Positions 1 to 8,882 of a stretch of DNA of 64,000 nucleotides are shown here, piece after piece. The first letter of the stretch is position 1; each line of letters starts with the position of its first letter. Source of the DNA: Granulicella arctica (lineage in GTDB: Bacteria > Acidobacteriota > Terriglobia > Terriglobales > Acidobacteriaceae); the NCBI RefSeq assembly GCF_013410065.1, contig NZ_JACCCW010000001.1:186001-250000 (forward strand), written 5' to 3'. Below the pieces are notes generated by a model that made no database searches, was not told the origin of the DNA, and was given only the letters and a program-made list of their open reading frames with translations. The position numbers were made by a program, and so were the translations under genes.

Positions 1-972
1 GATCGCAAAGGCGCCTACGACCGCACCGTCCGTCGCCTCAACAAGCTCGAGCGCCGCCTCGCACAGGCCCTCCCCAAGCCCCGCCGCCGCACCGAACACG
101 GCAAGCTGAAGCTCACCGCCCGCACCTCCAAACCCGCCTTCCTCAAAGCCGTCACCCGCACCAAGGAGTACATCGGCTCCGGCGACGTCTTCCAGTGCGT
201 TCTCTCCCAGCGCTTCGACTGCACCCCCGGCGTCGACGCCTTCGACGTCTACCGCGCCCTCCGCATCGTCAACCCGTCGCCCTACATGTACTTCCTGCGC
301 TTCGGGCTACAAAAAAATGGGCAGAAGGCCGTTCAATCGACGACCGGCCACATCGTAGGCTCCTCACCCGAGCTCCTCGTCCGCGTCCACGGCCGCGCCG
401 TCGAGTACCGCCCCATCGCCGGCACCCGCCCCCGCAGCGCAGACGAGGTCGCCGACCGTGCCCTCGAAGCCGACCTCCGCGCCGACGAAAAAGAGGTCGC
501 CGAACACATCATGCTCGTCGACCTTGGCCGCAACGACGTAGGCCGAGTCAGCGAATTCGGGACAGTCAAGGTAAAGGATTTGATGTTCGTAGAACGCTAC
601 AGCCACGTCATGCACCTCGTCAGCGCGCTCGAAGGAACCCTGCGATCCGACCTCGAGCCCATCGACGCCTTCAAAGCCTGCTTCCCTGCCGGAACTCTCA
701 GCGGAGCCCCCAAGATCCGCGCCATGGAGATCATCGAAGAGATGGAACCCGCCCGCCGCGGCGTCTACGGCGGCAGCATCCTCTACGCCGACTTCTCCGG
801 CAATTTAGACTCCTGCATCGCCATCCGTACCCTCTTCATGGACGGCAAACAAGGCCATATCCAGGCCGGAGCCGGCATCGTCGCCGACTCCATCCCAGAA
901 AAAGAGTTCGAAGAATGCGGCAACAAAGCCCGCGCCGTAGTCCGAGCCATCGAACGAGCCCGCCAAGCCTGA
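1..972 (+). CDS. trpE: Anthranilate synthase component I, 3' part (cut by window start)
   Basis: Catalytic subunit that turns chorismate plus ammonia (or glutamine through TrpG) into anthranilate, the first step of tryptophan synthesis. Only the C-terminal 323 codons are present; the reading frame is open from base 1, so the true start lies upstream. The chorismate-binding domain is intact: GDVFQCVLSQRF near nt 181, NPSPYMYFL, RPIAGTRPR near nt 409, EHIMLVDLGRNDVGRVS near nt 499, the PAGTLSGAPKIRAME stretch and the closing QAGAGIVADSIPEKEFEE motif. The RPIAGTRPR and LGRND motifs separate it from isochorismate synthases; PabB is the main alternative. trpG follows 219 bp later on the same strand, with an intergenic repeat between them, so the pair may not be a tight operon. 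Codons end mostly in C. Confidence 0.95.
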   Translation, partial: DRKGAYDRTVRRLNKLERRLAQALPKPRRRTEHGKLKLTARTSKPAFLKAVTRTKEYIGSGDVFQCVLSQRFDCTPGVDAFDVYRALRIVNPSPYMYFLRFGLQKNGQKAVQSTTGHIVGSSPELLVRVHGRAVEYRPIAGTRPRSADEVADRALEADLRADEKEVAEHIMLVDLGRNDVGRVSEFGTVKVKDLMFVERYSHVMHLVSALEGTLRSDLEPIDAFKACFPAGTLSGAPKIRAMEIIEEMEPARRGVYGGSILYADFSGNLDSCIAIRTLFMDGKQGHIQAGAGIVADSIPEKEFEECGNKARAVVRAIERARQA

Positions 973-1000
973 GGGTGAACCCAATAAAGCCTTCGAGCGT

Positions 1001-1110
1001 CTTGAAAGGGCACGGCTTCAGCCGTGCCGCAAACTATCGTTCGTTTTACGTCGTCATCCTGAACGTAGTGAAGGACCCCTGTATTTCGCTGTTGCTCGTT
1101 TTAACCTCAT
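1001..1110 (+). repeat. Intergenic hairpin repeat plus TCATCCTGA-type repeat
   Basis: Between trpE and trpG. Bases 1009-1028 form a 20-bp palindrome (GGCACGGCTTCAGCCGTGCC) that recurs at 31652-31671 and 38919-38938, and in reverse orientation at 18357-18376. Bases 1053-1086 (core GTCATCCTGAAC, then GTGAAGGACC) match the interior of the terminal-inverted-repeat elements at 12876-13033 and 39064-39224. Non-coding; probably a REP- or MITE-like remnant. Confidence 0.8.
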
Positions 1111-1191
1111 TGCTTCTTATTGAGAAAGGGATCGTCCCCTCCTGTTACCTTCAAATCGAATCACAACGCACAGCGTAGAATTTACTCAGCC

Positions 1192-1785
1192 ATGATCTTC
1201 GTCCTCGACAACTATGACTCGTTCACCTACAACCTAGTCCAGTACATGGGCGAGCTAGGCGCCGAGATGGTCATCCGCCGCAACGACGAACTCACGCCAA
1301 GCGAAGTCGAGGCACTGCATCCCGACCGCATCGTCATCTCGCCCGGTCCCTGCACCCCGCAGGACGCCGGCATCAGCATCGAGCTCATCAAGCACTTCGC
1401 CGCACTCGGATCGAACGGCGGTCCCAAGGTCCCCATCCTAGGCGTCTGCCTCGGACACCAGTCCATCGGCGCAGCCTTCGGCGGCAACGTCATCCGCGCG
1501 CCGAAGCTGATGCACGGCAAGACCAGCGAGGTCCAACACGACGGCAAGACCATCTTCGCCGACATCCCCTCCGCGATGACCTGCACCCGCTACCACTCCC
1601 TCATCGTCGAAGACAAAGCCTTCCCCAAAGAGTTGGAAGTTTCCGCCCGCACAGAGGACGGCAAAACCATCATGGCCCTCCGCCATCGCACCCTCCCCAT
1701 TGAAGGCGTCCAGTTCCACCCCGAAAGCGTCCTCACCACCCACGGCAAACACATCATCCAAAACTTCATGAATCTGAAGAGCTAG
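1192..1785 (+). CDS. trpG: Anthranilate synthase component II (glutamine amidotransferase)
   Basis: Class I glutamine amidotransferase, 197 aa, that releases ammonia from glutamine for TrpE. The nucleophile Cys86 is in GVCLGHQSIG, the oxyanion motif is SPGPCTP near residue 50, and the His-Glu pair is H176/E178 in GVQFHPESVLTTHG. Start placed at 1192 because homologues begin MIFVLDNYDSFTYN; an in-frame ATG at 1120 would add 24 residues unlike the family. In many bacteria the same protein also serves PabB in folate synthesis (pabA), so it may be amphibolic. It follows trpE but is separated by repeats, and trpD lies far away at 48 kb. Confidence 0.95.
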   Translation: MIFVLDNYDSFTYNLVQYMGELGAEMVIRRNDELTPSEVEALHPDRIVISPGPCTPQDAGISIELIKHFAALGSNGGPKVPILGVCLGHQSIGAAFGGNVIRAPKLMHGKTSEVQHDGKTIFADIPSAMTCTRYHSLIVEDKAFPKELEVSARTEDGKTIMALRHRTLPIEGVQFHPESVLTTHGKHIIQNFMNLKS

Positions 1786-1802
1786 CCTGAAGTTGTCGTT
1801 TT

Positions 1803-1872
1803 GAAGGGGCGGAACTTCAGTCCCGCCGTAAATCCAATCCTTGTAGTGCGGCTTTAGCCGCTGAGGGAATCT
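1803..1872 (+). repeat. Two-hairpin intergenic repeat
   Basis: Two small hairpins between trpG and the next gene. The first (about 1806-1832) has stem GCGGGA-like arms around ACTTCAG, the second (about 1847-1862) has arms GCGG/CCGC around CTTTAG followed by CTGAGGGAATC. The same order of a CTTCAG hairpin then a CTTTAG hairpin plus TGAGGGAATC is seen at 31652-31715 and 38919-38985, but with different stem bases that still pair. Confidence 0.7.
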
Positions 1873-1897
1873 CTCAGTGCCACAGCAGATCGAAAGC

Positions 1898-2791
1898 ATG
1901 AAGATTCTCCGGCTAGCCTCCATCCTCGCAATCGGATACACCCTGCACGCCCAGCAGACCATCGGCAGCGTCGCCATGCAAGACGCAACCGTCTCCGGCA
2001 ATCTCTCCGTCACCAACGGCCGAGCCATCCTCGTAGGCAGCAGCGCCATCGTAGCGAAGGACCACACCGCCGAGGTCACGCTCAACCGTGGTGGCACCGT
2101 CCGCGTCTGCGCCACCAGCGGACTCCACCTCGCACAATCTCAGGGCGCCGGAGCCCAGCCCCTCATGCTCGCCCTCGATCGCGGCTCCATCGAGATCCAC
2201 ATCGCCGCCCTCGCAAACGACGTCGTCATGACCCCCGACCTGCGCTTTGCGACACGCACCGCCGGTCCACTCGACCTGAGCCTCCGCGTCGCCCAGAACG
2301 GCGACACCTGCGTCGAAAACAAAGGCTCCGCCGCTCCCATCCTCAGCATCGCCGACACCTTCGGAGCCGCCTCCTACGAGCTCCGCCCCAACCAGCACGT
2401 CCTCTTCGAGCACGGCAGCCTCAAAGAGGTCGTAGACAACGAAACCTCCCCCTGCGGCTGCCCCGCCGCCACACCCGCTCCCGGAATGTCCATCGCCGAA
2501 GCGCTCCTCGCCCCCTCAGCTACCGGCCAAACGCCCTCCGCCCAGGCAGCCGAGCAGCACCCCTTCCCCGCCGCCATCAGCGAAGGCCTGGCTCCTCCGC
2601 CACCCGCCCCCCAATCCACCCCAGGCGTAGCCCACGCGCAGGTAGTCACCACCCTCGGCTACACCGGCGACGGCACGGGCACCATATCCGGCACATCCAC
2701 CACCGCAACGCCGCCGCCCGTCACACCACCGCCGCCCAGCCTCGCCCACCGTATCAGCCACTTCTTCAAACACCTCTTCGGCGGCCGCTAA
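1898..2791 (+). CDS. Secreted protein with a FecR-like region and Pro-rich tail
   Basis: 297 aa, not assigned to a named protein. Residues 1-19 look like a signal peptide (MKILRLASILAIGYTLHAQ), which is why the start is placed at 1898 instead of the in-frame ATG at 1877. The middle (about residues 25-180) has the alternating hydrophobic pattern of a FecR/iron-dicitrate-sensor type beta domain, with segments such as NGRAILVGSSAIV and GTVRVCATSG. After a Cys-containing stretch (SPCGCPAA) the tail is low-complexity, rich in Ala, Pro and Thr, with a PPPVTPPPP run and a basic C-terminus. Likely exported to the periplasm or cell surface. The function is unknown; the FecR link is a fold-level impression only. 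Confidence 0.7.
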   Translation: MKILRLASILAIGYTLHAQQTIGSVAMQDATVSGNLSVTNGRAILVGSSAIVAKDHTAEVTLNRGGTVRVCATSGLHLAQSQGAGAQPLMLALDRGSIEIHIAALANDVVMTPDLRFATRTAGPLDLSLRVAQNGDTCVENKGSAAPILSIADTFGAASYELRPNQHVLFEHGSLKEVVDNETSPCGCPAATPAPGMSIAEALLAPSATGQTPSAQAAEQHPFPAAISEGLAPPPPAPQSTPGVAHAQVVTTLGYTGDGTGTISGTSTTATPPPVTPPPPSLAHRISHFFKHLFGGR

Positions 2792-2836
2792 GCAGCTATC
2801 TCTAGCTTGAACCTACTGAGCTGACATCCGCGGTTC

Positions 2837-3814
2837 TCAGCCTGCAACAACTTCGAGCTGATGGTCGCGGACCGCCTCCTCTTCGCGACTGGAAGACGAA
2901 ACAATATTGCCGTCACGGCCATACCGTCGCGGCGAACAGCCCATAACCCTCTTGAAGGCTGTACTGAAGGCGCTTTCCGATTCATAGCCGAGCGACCGGG
3001 CAACAACGGAGATGGAATCTCCGCTGAAATTCGTCAGCTTATCCCCGGCCAGCAGCATACGCCAGCGCGTCAGATATTCCATCGGTGACGTCCCCACCGT
3101 CTGTTTGAACTTCAAGGCAAAGGTCGATCGCGACATACCGACCCGCTCCGCCAACTCCTGCAAGCTCCAGCGATGCGCCGGATCGTCATGCATGCAGGTG
3201 ATCGCTGCGCTCATCTGCTCATCTGCCAAAGCGAAGAGCCAGCCAACGCCACCGTTCATCCCTTCCGCCAAATGTAACCGCAGCGCCTGAATCAATATCA
3301 TGTGGGCGAGTTGTTGTGCGATCAGAAAGCCACCCGGCCGCGGCTCGCGCAACTCCTGCATCATCTGCTCCAGAGACCAGCGCATCACCGCCTTGTCCGA
3401 CTCTTTCCGGATATGCACAATAGGCGGCAGCATCCCCAACAAGATGTCGGCATGCTTGCCCGTAAGGGCGAAATGCCCACCGACGCTAAAGCAATCTCCG
3501 CCTCCATGAAGCGATCGAATGGCCCCATTCAGCGGGAACTGACAAAGCGCGTACGCATCGACAGGAGTCAGCGTCAGATCGCTTGTCAGGCAAAAAGGCC
3601 AGCCACGCGGCAATAGGAAGCAGTCCCCTGCCTCCAGCCGCACAGGGTCGGGAACGCCGTCCACTGAGAGCCAACACTGACCGGAAACTAAGGCATAGCA
3701 TTTGATCCCCTTATGCTCGCCAAACCGAACGGACCATTCTCCAGCCGTATCAAAACCACCGCACATATAACTGCGCAGTTTCAACAGCGACAACACATCT
3801 GAGAGCGGGTCCAT
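2837..3814 (-). CDS. AraC-family transcriptional regulator with cupin sensor domain
   Basis: 325 aa. The N-terminal half (about 1-190) is a cupin-type AraC sensor domain: it contains GDCFLLPRGWPF and a preceding VSGQCWLSVDG strand pattern. The C-terminal ~95 residues are a double helix-turn-helix: WSLQELAERVGMSRSTFA for the first, and SISVVARSLGYESESAFS then FKRVMGCSPRRY for the second, which is the AraC signature. It is divergent from the short-chain dehydrogenase at 3946 with about 130 bp between the starts, a layout typical of a regulator controlling its neighbour; the effector is not visible. Cupin-domain AraC proteins next to small oxidoreductases often respond to organic small molecules, but this is inference. 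Confidence 0.9.
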   Translation of the reverse strand: MDPLSDVLSLLKLRSYMCGGFDTAGEWSVRFGEHKGIKCYALVSGQCWLSVDGVPDPVRLEAGDCFLLPRGWPFCLTSDLTLTPVDAYALCQFPLNGAIRSLHGGGDCFSVGGHFALTGKHADILLGMLPPIVHIRKESDKAVMRWSLEQMMQELREPRPGGFLIAQQLAHMILIQALRLHLAEGMNGGVGWLFALADEQMSAAITCMHDDPAHRWSLQELAERVGMSRSTFALKFKQTVGTSPMEYLTRWRMLLAGDKLTNFSGDSISVVARSLGYESESAFSTAFKRVMGCSPRRYGRDGNIVSSSSREEEAVRDHQLEVVAG

Positions 3815-3945
3815 CAGACACTCCGGACGATCGCAAAGATAATACGGACTTTCAAGCTGGATCGTATTTCTTCCATCGCCATCTTGATAATAACCGGGCT
3901 GCGCATGCGGTCATGGTCATGAAACGAAATAAAGGAGAAATCATA

Positions 3946-4833
3946 ATGCGTATCTTCGTCACCGGTGCCACCGGCTTCATCGGATCAACCATTGTTCCAG
4001 AACTTATCAATGCGGGCCATCAGGTACTCGGGCTGACGCGGTCGGATGCAGGTGCCCAGTCTCTCGTCACCGCCGGTGCCGAGGTACATCGCGGCGATCT
4101 TGAAGATCTCGAAAGCCTGCGCAGTGGAGCGGCCCAGGCGGATGGTGTCATCCACTGTGCCTTCAATCACGACTTCTCGAACTTCGTCGCGAACTGCGAG
4201 CAAGACCGAAAGGCCATCGAGGCGATGGGCGACATACTTGTCGGCTCTGACCGCCCGTTAGTCATCACCTCCGGCACTGGAATGGGGAACGCTGCTCCAG
4301 GCCAACCCGCAACCGAAGACCATTTCGATGCCAATCACCCTAATCCTCGCAGAGCTTCGGAAGTAGCAGGGGCTTCCGTGGCGGAGCGTGGTGTAAATGT
4401 GTCTGTGGTGCGTCTCCCTCAGGTTCACGACACGGTCAAGCAGGGCCTCATCCCCTATGTGGTCCAGGTGGCCCGAGAGAAGGGAGTCTCGGCGTACATC
4501 GGTGAAGGACTCAATCGCTGGCCGGCAGCGCATGTTCTCGATGTTGCCCATCTCTACCGGCTCGCGCTGGAAAAGCACGAAGCAGGCAGCAGGTACCACG
4601 CAGTCGCTGAAGAAGGAGTATCGATGCGGAAGATCGCTGAAGTCATTGGCCGAGGCTTGAAGGTGCCCGTGGTCAGCCTCTCTCCGGAAGAAGCGCCAGC
4701 TCATTTTGGCTGGCTCGCGATGTTCGCCGGCTTCGATATGCCAGCTTCAAGCGCGCAAACCCAGCAACGACTGGGATGGCACCCGACTGGCCCTGGCCTG
4801 ATCACTGACCTCGAACAAATGCGCTACTTCTAA
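3946..4833 (+). CDS. NAD(P)-dependent SDR/epimerase-type oxidoreductase
   Basis: 295 aa Rossmann-fold protein of the extended/atypical short-chain dehydrogenase group. The nucleotide-binding motif GATGFIG lies at residues 7-13, followed by an acidic loop (RGDLEDLESL) that normally marks the second cofactor strand. No clear YxxxK catalytic pair is visible, so it fits the atypical NmrA-like or DUF1731-free epimerase groups better than true sugar epimerases. The start at 3946 is preceded by AAAGGAG at 3931-3937; the upstream in-frame ATG at 3913 lacks such a site. It is divergent from the AraC regulator, which probably controls it. Substrate unknown. Confidence 0.88.
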   Translation: MRIFVTGATGFIGSTIVPELINAGHQVLGLTRSDAGAQSLVTAGAEVHRGDLEDLESLRSGAAQADGVIHCAFNHDFSNFVANCEQDRKAIEAMGDILVGSDRPLVITSGTGMGNAAPGQPATEDHFDANHPNPRRASEVAGASVAERGVNVSVVRLPQVHDTVKQGLIPYVVQVAREKGVSAYIGEGLNRWPAAHVLDVAHLYRLALEKHEAGSRYHAVAEEGVSMRKIAEVIGRGLKVPVVSLSPEEAPAHFGWLAMFAGFDMPASSAQTQQRLGWHPTGPGLITDLEQMRYF

Positions 4834-5057
4834 TGTTTGTACAGACTCGGCAGCTGCGGCACCTCTGCGCCGCAGCTGCCAAAGGGATGCGCGTTGTCCA
4901 TCATCCCCGCGTTTTTCCAGTGTGGGATGCGCTGGACTTGCCCTTGTAGTACTTCAACAAGATCACCGGAGGAGTACCGAGCCAATATTCCCTTCCAGAG
5001 TAAATAAGTACTTGAAATAACACGACAGATTCCATCGTCATCGATTCAGATGTGCAA

Positions 5058-7706
5058 CTAATTGTTGCGCAGCGCAACCATCGGGTCGATGCGCGAGGCT
5101 CGCCGCGCCGGAATATATCCCGCCACTAAGGCCACAGCACCGAGAAGCATACAGATGACGGCAAAGGTAGCGGAGTCGGTGGGAGCCGTGCCGAAGAGCA
5201 GCGAGGTCATCAGCGAGGAGATCGCCAGCGAAGCAATCGCTCCGGCGACGATGCCGAAGACAGCCACGCGCAAGGTCTGCGCAATGATCCCGAACTGAAC
5301 ATTACCCTGGGTCGCACCAAGCGCCATGCGAATTCCAATCTCCTGGGTACGCTGCGTAACAGAATAGGAGATGACGCCGTAGATGCCGAGTGCAGCGAGG
5401 ATGAGACCAAGCGCGGCAAATATCCCCACGAGGTAGACGAAGAAGCGCCGTGGCGAGGAGGCGTGGTCGACGAGAAGCTGAATGGGCTTGAGATCGGCGG
5501 CGGGCTGTCCGGGGTTGAGTTGGCGGAGAGTGGCAAGCACGGTGGGTTGTAGCGTCTTGGCGGGAAGACTGGAGCGGATGACGAGTTGGGAGTCACTGGG
5601 GTGGAACTGAGGGGCGGCGGTGGAGATGTACATCTGCCAGCCGGACTTAGCCTCCGCATTGGTCTCGCGAACATCAGCGATCACGCCGATCACCCGGGCA
5701 TCGTCTCCATTTACGGTCGCGATACGGTCGATCGGATCCTCGTTGGGCCAGAGGTAGCGGGCAACGGTCTCGTTGATAATGACAACAGCTTGCTTAGGAT
5801 CATTGTCCTCCCAGGTAATATCCCGCCCCTTGATGAGGCGCATGCCGATGGCATTGAGGTAGCCTGGCGTAATCACATAGACAAAGGTGCCGGGGAGCTC
5901 ACCGGGCTCATAGTGCTTGCCCTTGGCGGAGATGCCCCAGGAGCGGTTGCGGGACATCGGGAGAGAGTCGGTCATGGCAGCGGTCTGGACACCGGGGATA
6001 GCCTCGATGCGGCGCAGAACCTCACGGTCGAAGACGCCGCGTTTTACCGGATCGCCGCTATCGTCGTAGTCGAGCGAGATGGCAGCAGCATGAGAAGGCT
6101 CGAAGCCAAGGTCAACATCGAGGACGCGGAGGAAGCTGCGCAGCAGCAGGCCGGCAGCGACGAGGAGAACACAGGCGAGTGCAATCTGGGAGACGACGAG
6201 GGTCGTGCGGAGGCGGGCCGTCCCCCTACCGCCCGTCGTGCTGGCGGCGGAATCCTTGAGCGCAGCCTGTAAATTGCCGCTGGAAATGCGCAAACCGGGA
6301 GCAATACCGAAGAGGAGCCCGGCAACTACGGCAATGAAAACGGTCCACACAAGTGCGGCCATGTCGATGCGAATACTGGAGAGAAGCGGAAGGGCGATGG
6401 AGCCCTGATGGGCAAGGTAAAAGACAGCCCCAAATGCAAGGCCGAGGCCAAGGATGGCTCCGACCGCGGAGAGCACAAGGGATTCCGTAAGAAGCTGGCG
6501 GACGATGCGGCCCCGTGCCGCTCCAAGTGCCGAGCGCATGGCGAACTCCTTGGAACGCGCGGCGGCACGGCCAAGCAGCAGGTTCGAGAGGTTCACGCAG
6601 ACAATGAGAAGGATCAATCCCACCGCGCCCCAGAGGACGATGAGCGAACGGCGCAAACTTCCGGAGACATAATCTTTGAGGTCCCAGAGCTGGGCAGTAT
6701 ATCCGGCTTTGTATCCCTCCTTTACGCTGAAGTCGAGGGTTGGGAAGAGAAGATCCGCCTCGGCCTGAGCCTGGGCAAGGGTGACTCCAGGTTTGAGGCG
6801 GCCAGTGAGGGAGATCATGTTCCCATACTCGCGGACGCGGTCGTAGACATAGGGGGTGAACACATCCATCTTCGTACCGGGAGCATAAACGGCCCCGAAG
6901 TCAAAGGTATCCGGGAGAACGCCGACAACGGTGGTAGGCGTATTGCCGAACGAGATCGCCTTCCCGATGATGTGGGGGTCCGCATTGAGCTGACGTTTCC
7001 AGAAGGGATAGCTGAGGATGGCGACCGGTGCGCCGCTCGGCAGGGATTCTTGAGCCGTAAAGGTCAGACGACCCATCAACGGCTGCACACCCAGCGTATG
7101 GAAAAAGTTATCCATGACATCGATCTCGGAGACGGGGACAGGGACGCCGCCTCCAGTCAGCTTCCAGTTCCCCGGCGCGGTAAAGGCATCATAGCCGGTA
7201 AAGTCCGAGAAGGATTTGTTTTGACGCTGGAACTCCTGAACCGCGTCCGTGGAATAAGTAGCGCAGGAGGCTCCGCACTTGGAGACCTTGGGGGCGATAC
7301 GAACCAGGCGGTTCGCTTCAGGAAACGGAAGCGGCCGCAGCAAAATAGTATCAACGACAGAAAAGACAACGATGTTCGCGCCAATTCCAAGAGCAAGGAT
7401 GAGCACAGCAACGATGGCAAAGCCGGTATCCCGACGGAGCGTCCGGAAAGTAAAGCGCAGATCGTGAAGGAGAATGTCCAGCCACGGCAGCCCACGCGTA
7501 GCGCGCTGGTGCTCGCGAGCCTGCTGGACTCCGCCGAAGCGGATCAGGGCGTGACGACGTGCCTCCTCCGGCAACATACCTCGTTTCAGGTTCTCTTCGA
7601 TAGCGAAATCGAGATGCGTTGCCACCTCGGCTTCAAGGTCGGAGTCCAGCTTTGGCTTATGGAAGAAGGCAAAGATGCGGGCAAGGGATTGGCGGAGAGA
7701 GCTCAT
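5058..7706 (-). CDS. Duplicated FtsX/MacB-type permease (ADOP family)
   Basis: 882 aa membrane protein. The N-terminal ~85 residues are the soluble helix-rich segment typical of acidobacterial duplicated orphan permeases (LEAEVATHLDFAIEENLKRG, then ARRHALIRFGG). Next come a first transmembrane helix (FAIVAVLILALGIGANIVVF), a MacB periplasmic-core domain, a three-helix FtsX block with VCVNLSNLLLGRA, a second periplasmic domain and a second FtsX block ending with GYIPARRASRIDP. There is no ATPase beside it, which is why the family is called orphan. Its start overlaps the stop of the PadR gene by 4 bp, so the two are translationally coupled. The family is thought to work in envelope stress or export; the substrate is unknown. 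Confidence 0.93.
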   Translation of the reverse strand: MSSLRQSLARIFAFFHKPKLDSDLEAEVATHLDFAIEENLKRGMLPEEARRHALIRFGGVQQAREHQRATRGLPWLDILLHDLRFTFRTLRRDTGFAIVAVLILALGIGANIVVFSVVDTILLRPLPFPEANRLVRIAPKVSKCGASCATYSTDAVQEFQRQNKSFSDFTGYDAFTAPGNWKLTGGGVPVPVSEIDVMDNFFHTLGVQPLMGRLTFTAQESLPSGAPVAILSYPFWKRQLNADPHIIGKAISFGNTPTTVVGVLPDTFDFGAVYAPGTKMDVFTPYVYDRVREYGNMISLTGRLKPGVTLAQAQAEADLLFPTLDFSVKEGYKAGYTAQLWDLKDYVSGSLRRSLIVLWGAVGLILLIVCVNLSNLLLGRAAARSKEFAMRSALGAARGRIVRQLLTESLVLSAVGAILGLGLAFGAVFYLAHQGSIALPLLSSIRIDMAALVWTVFIAVVAGLLFGIAPGLRISSGNLQAALKDSAASTTGGRGTARLRTTLVVSQIALACVLLVAAGLLLRSFLRVLDVDLGFEPSHAAAISLDYDDSGDPVKRGVFDREVLRRIEAIPGVQTAAMTDSLPMSRNRSWGISAKGKHYEPGELPGTFVYVITPGYLNAIGMRLIKGRDITWEDNDPKQAVVIINETVARYLWPNEDPIDRIATVNGDDARVIGVIADVRETNAEAKSGWQMYISTAAPQFHPSDSQLVIRSSLPAKTLQPTVLATLRQLNPGQPAADLKPIQLLVDHASSPRRFFVYLVGIFAALGLILAALGIYGVISYSVTQRTQEIGIRMALGATQGNVQFGIIAQTLRVAVFGIVAGAIASLAISSLMTSLLFGTAPTDSATFAVICMLLGAVALVAGYIPARRASRIDPMVALRNN

Positions 7707-8056
7707 TGGTTTTCTCCGGCTGGAGTATTCGCAAGGATGCGAGTCATGACGCCGGAAAGGCGTCGCCAGTACTCCGTATCGACGGCAAGCTGTTTACGGC
7801 CAGCGCGGGTGATGGAGTAGAACTTCGCCTTGCGATTGTTATCGGAGGTGCCCCACTCAGCGTCGATCCAGCCGCGCTGCTGCAAGCGGATGAGCGAGGC
7901 ATAGATGGTTCCCTGATTGAGGAGAACCTCGTCATCAGAGACCTGCTCGATACGGCGAGCAATGCCATAGCCATGCTGCGGCCCCATGGCAATCAAAGTC
8001 TGGAGAACCATCAGATCAAGGGTTCCCTTGAGAAGATCGAGCTTGTCTTCAACCAT
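7703..8056 (-). CDS. PadR-family transcriptional regulator
   Basis: 117 aa winged-helix repressor. PadR features are visible: KGTLDLMVLQTL near the N-terminus, HGYGIARRI, the wing-containing LNQGTIYASLIRLQQRGWI and the SITRAGRKQL stretch. It lies directly upstream of the ADOP permease with a 4-bp overlap (ATGA type), so the pair is one transcript. This pairing is characteristic of Acidobacteria and the regulator probably represses its own operon until a ligand or stress releases it. The start at 8056 is preceded by a GGAGACTTCTC stretch on the coding strand. Confidence 0.93.
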   Translation of the reverse strand: MVEDKLDLLKGTLDLMVLQTLIAMGPQHGYGIARRIEQVSDDEVLLNQGTIYASLIRLQQRGWIDAEWGTSDNNRKAKFYSITRAGRKQLAVDTEYWRRLSGVMTRILANTPAGENQ

Positions 8057-8284
8057 TGAGAAGTCTCCTGTGCGAATACCACATCAGTATGGCACAACTC
8101 ATGTGGCTATCGCACATAAGAAAGAAAATTTATTGAAAGAGGATGATGGGTCCATCGCCAGCCAAGCCGCTCCCTCTGCACAGAGCAGCCCACACGCTAC
8201 AATAGAAAGGTTGAAGACTCACCGCCGATGTGCGGACGAAAAGTCTTCGCACCACTACACCGCTAGTAAAGATCAGAGGTTTTT

Positions 8285-8842
8285 ATGTCGATTCCTGCCA
8301 CGCAGATGCGCCCGGGCATGATTATCAAGTTCAAGGACGATCTTCACCTCGTCTTCTCCGTCGAGCACCGCACCCCCGGCAACCTGCGCGCCTTCATCCA
8401 GGCCAAGCTGCGCAACGTCCGCACCGGCGGCATGTTTACGGAGCGCTTCCGCTCGCCCGACCCCATCGACCGCGTCATCGTCGACGAAGTCAAGATGGAG
8501 TACCTCTACAACGATGGCGACGATTACTACTTCATGGACGAGGCCTTCGAGCAGACCATGCTCAAGCGCGAGACCCTCGGCGATGCCGTCGACTACCTCA
8601 CCCCGAACCTCTCCATCAGCGTCAGCTTCCACGACGGCAAGGCCGTCGGCATCGAGCTCCCCACAGCCGTCGAGATGACCGTCATGGAGACCGAGCCCGG
8701 CATCAAGTCCGCAACCGCATCCTCCGTCACCAAACCCGCCAAGACAGAAACCGGCCTCGTCGTGCAGGTCCCCCCTTTCATCAACGAAGGCGAAAAGATC
8801 CGCGTAGACACCGCCGAAGGTGCCTACATGTCCCGCGCATAA
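8285..8842 (+). CDS. efp: Translation elongation factor P
   Basis: 185 aa, the usual EF-P length, with three beta domains. EF-P binds between the P and E sites of the ribosome and relieves stalling at proline stretches. Visible landmarks are the N-terminal KOW-like domain, AKLRNVRTGGMFTERFRS, the YNDGDDYYFMDEAFEQ segment and the C-terminal VVQVPPFINEGEKIRVDT. The tip of the domain I loop reads RTPGNLRAF, so the residue that is Lys34 in E. coli EF-P aligns with Asn33. Neither lysine nor arginine sits at the tip, so beta-lysylation, hypusination-like or rhamnosyl modification at this position is not possible by the known routes. An AGAGG stands a few bases before the ATG. Confidence 0.96.
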   Translation: MSIPATQMRPGMIIKFKDDLHLVFSVEHRTPGNLRAFIQAKLRNVRTGGMFTERFRSPDPIDRVIVDEVKMEYLYNDGDDYYFMDEAFEQTMLKRETLGDAVDYLTPNLSISVSFHDGKAVGIELPTAVEMTVMETEPGIKSATASSVTKPAKTETGLVVQVPPFINEGEKIRVDTAEGAYMSRA

Positions 8843-8882
8843 ATCAACTGATTTCAACTTCCTCGCAGAGCGGTAAGAGAAG

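Noticed and set aside
6408..7820. 470-codon + strand frame opposite the permease
   Set aside because: No motif, charged and low complexity; the minus-strand ADOP permease is certain.
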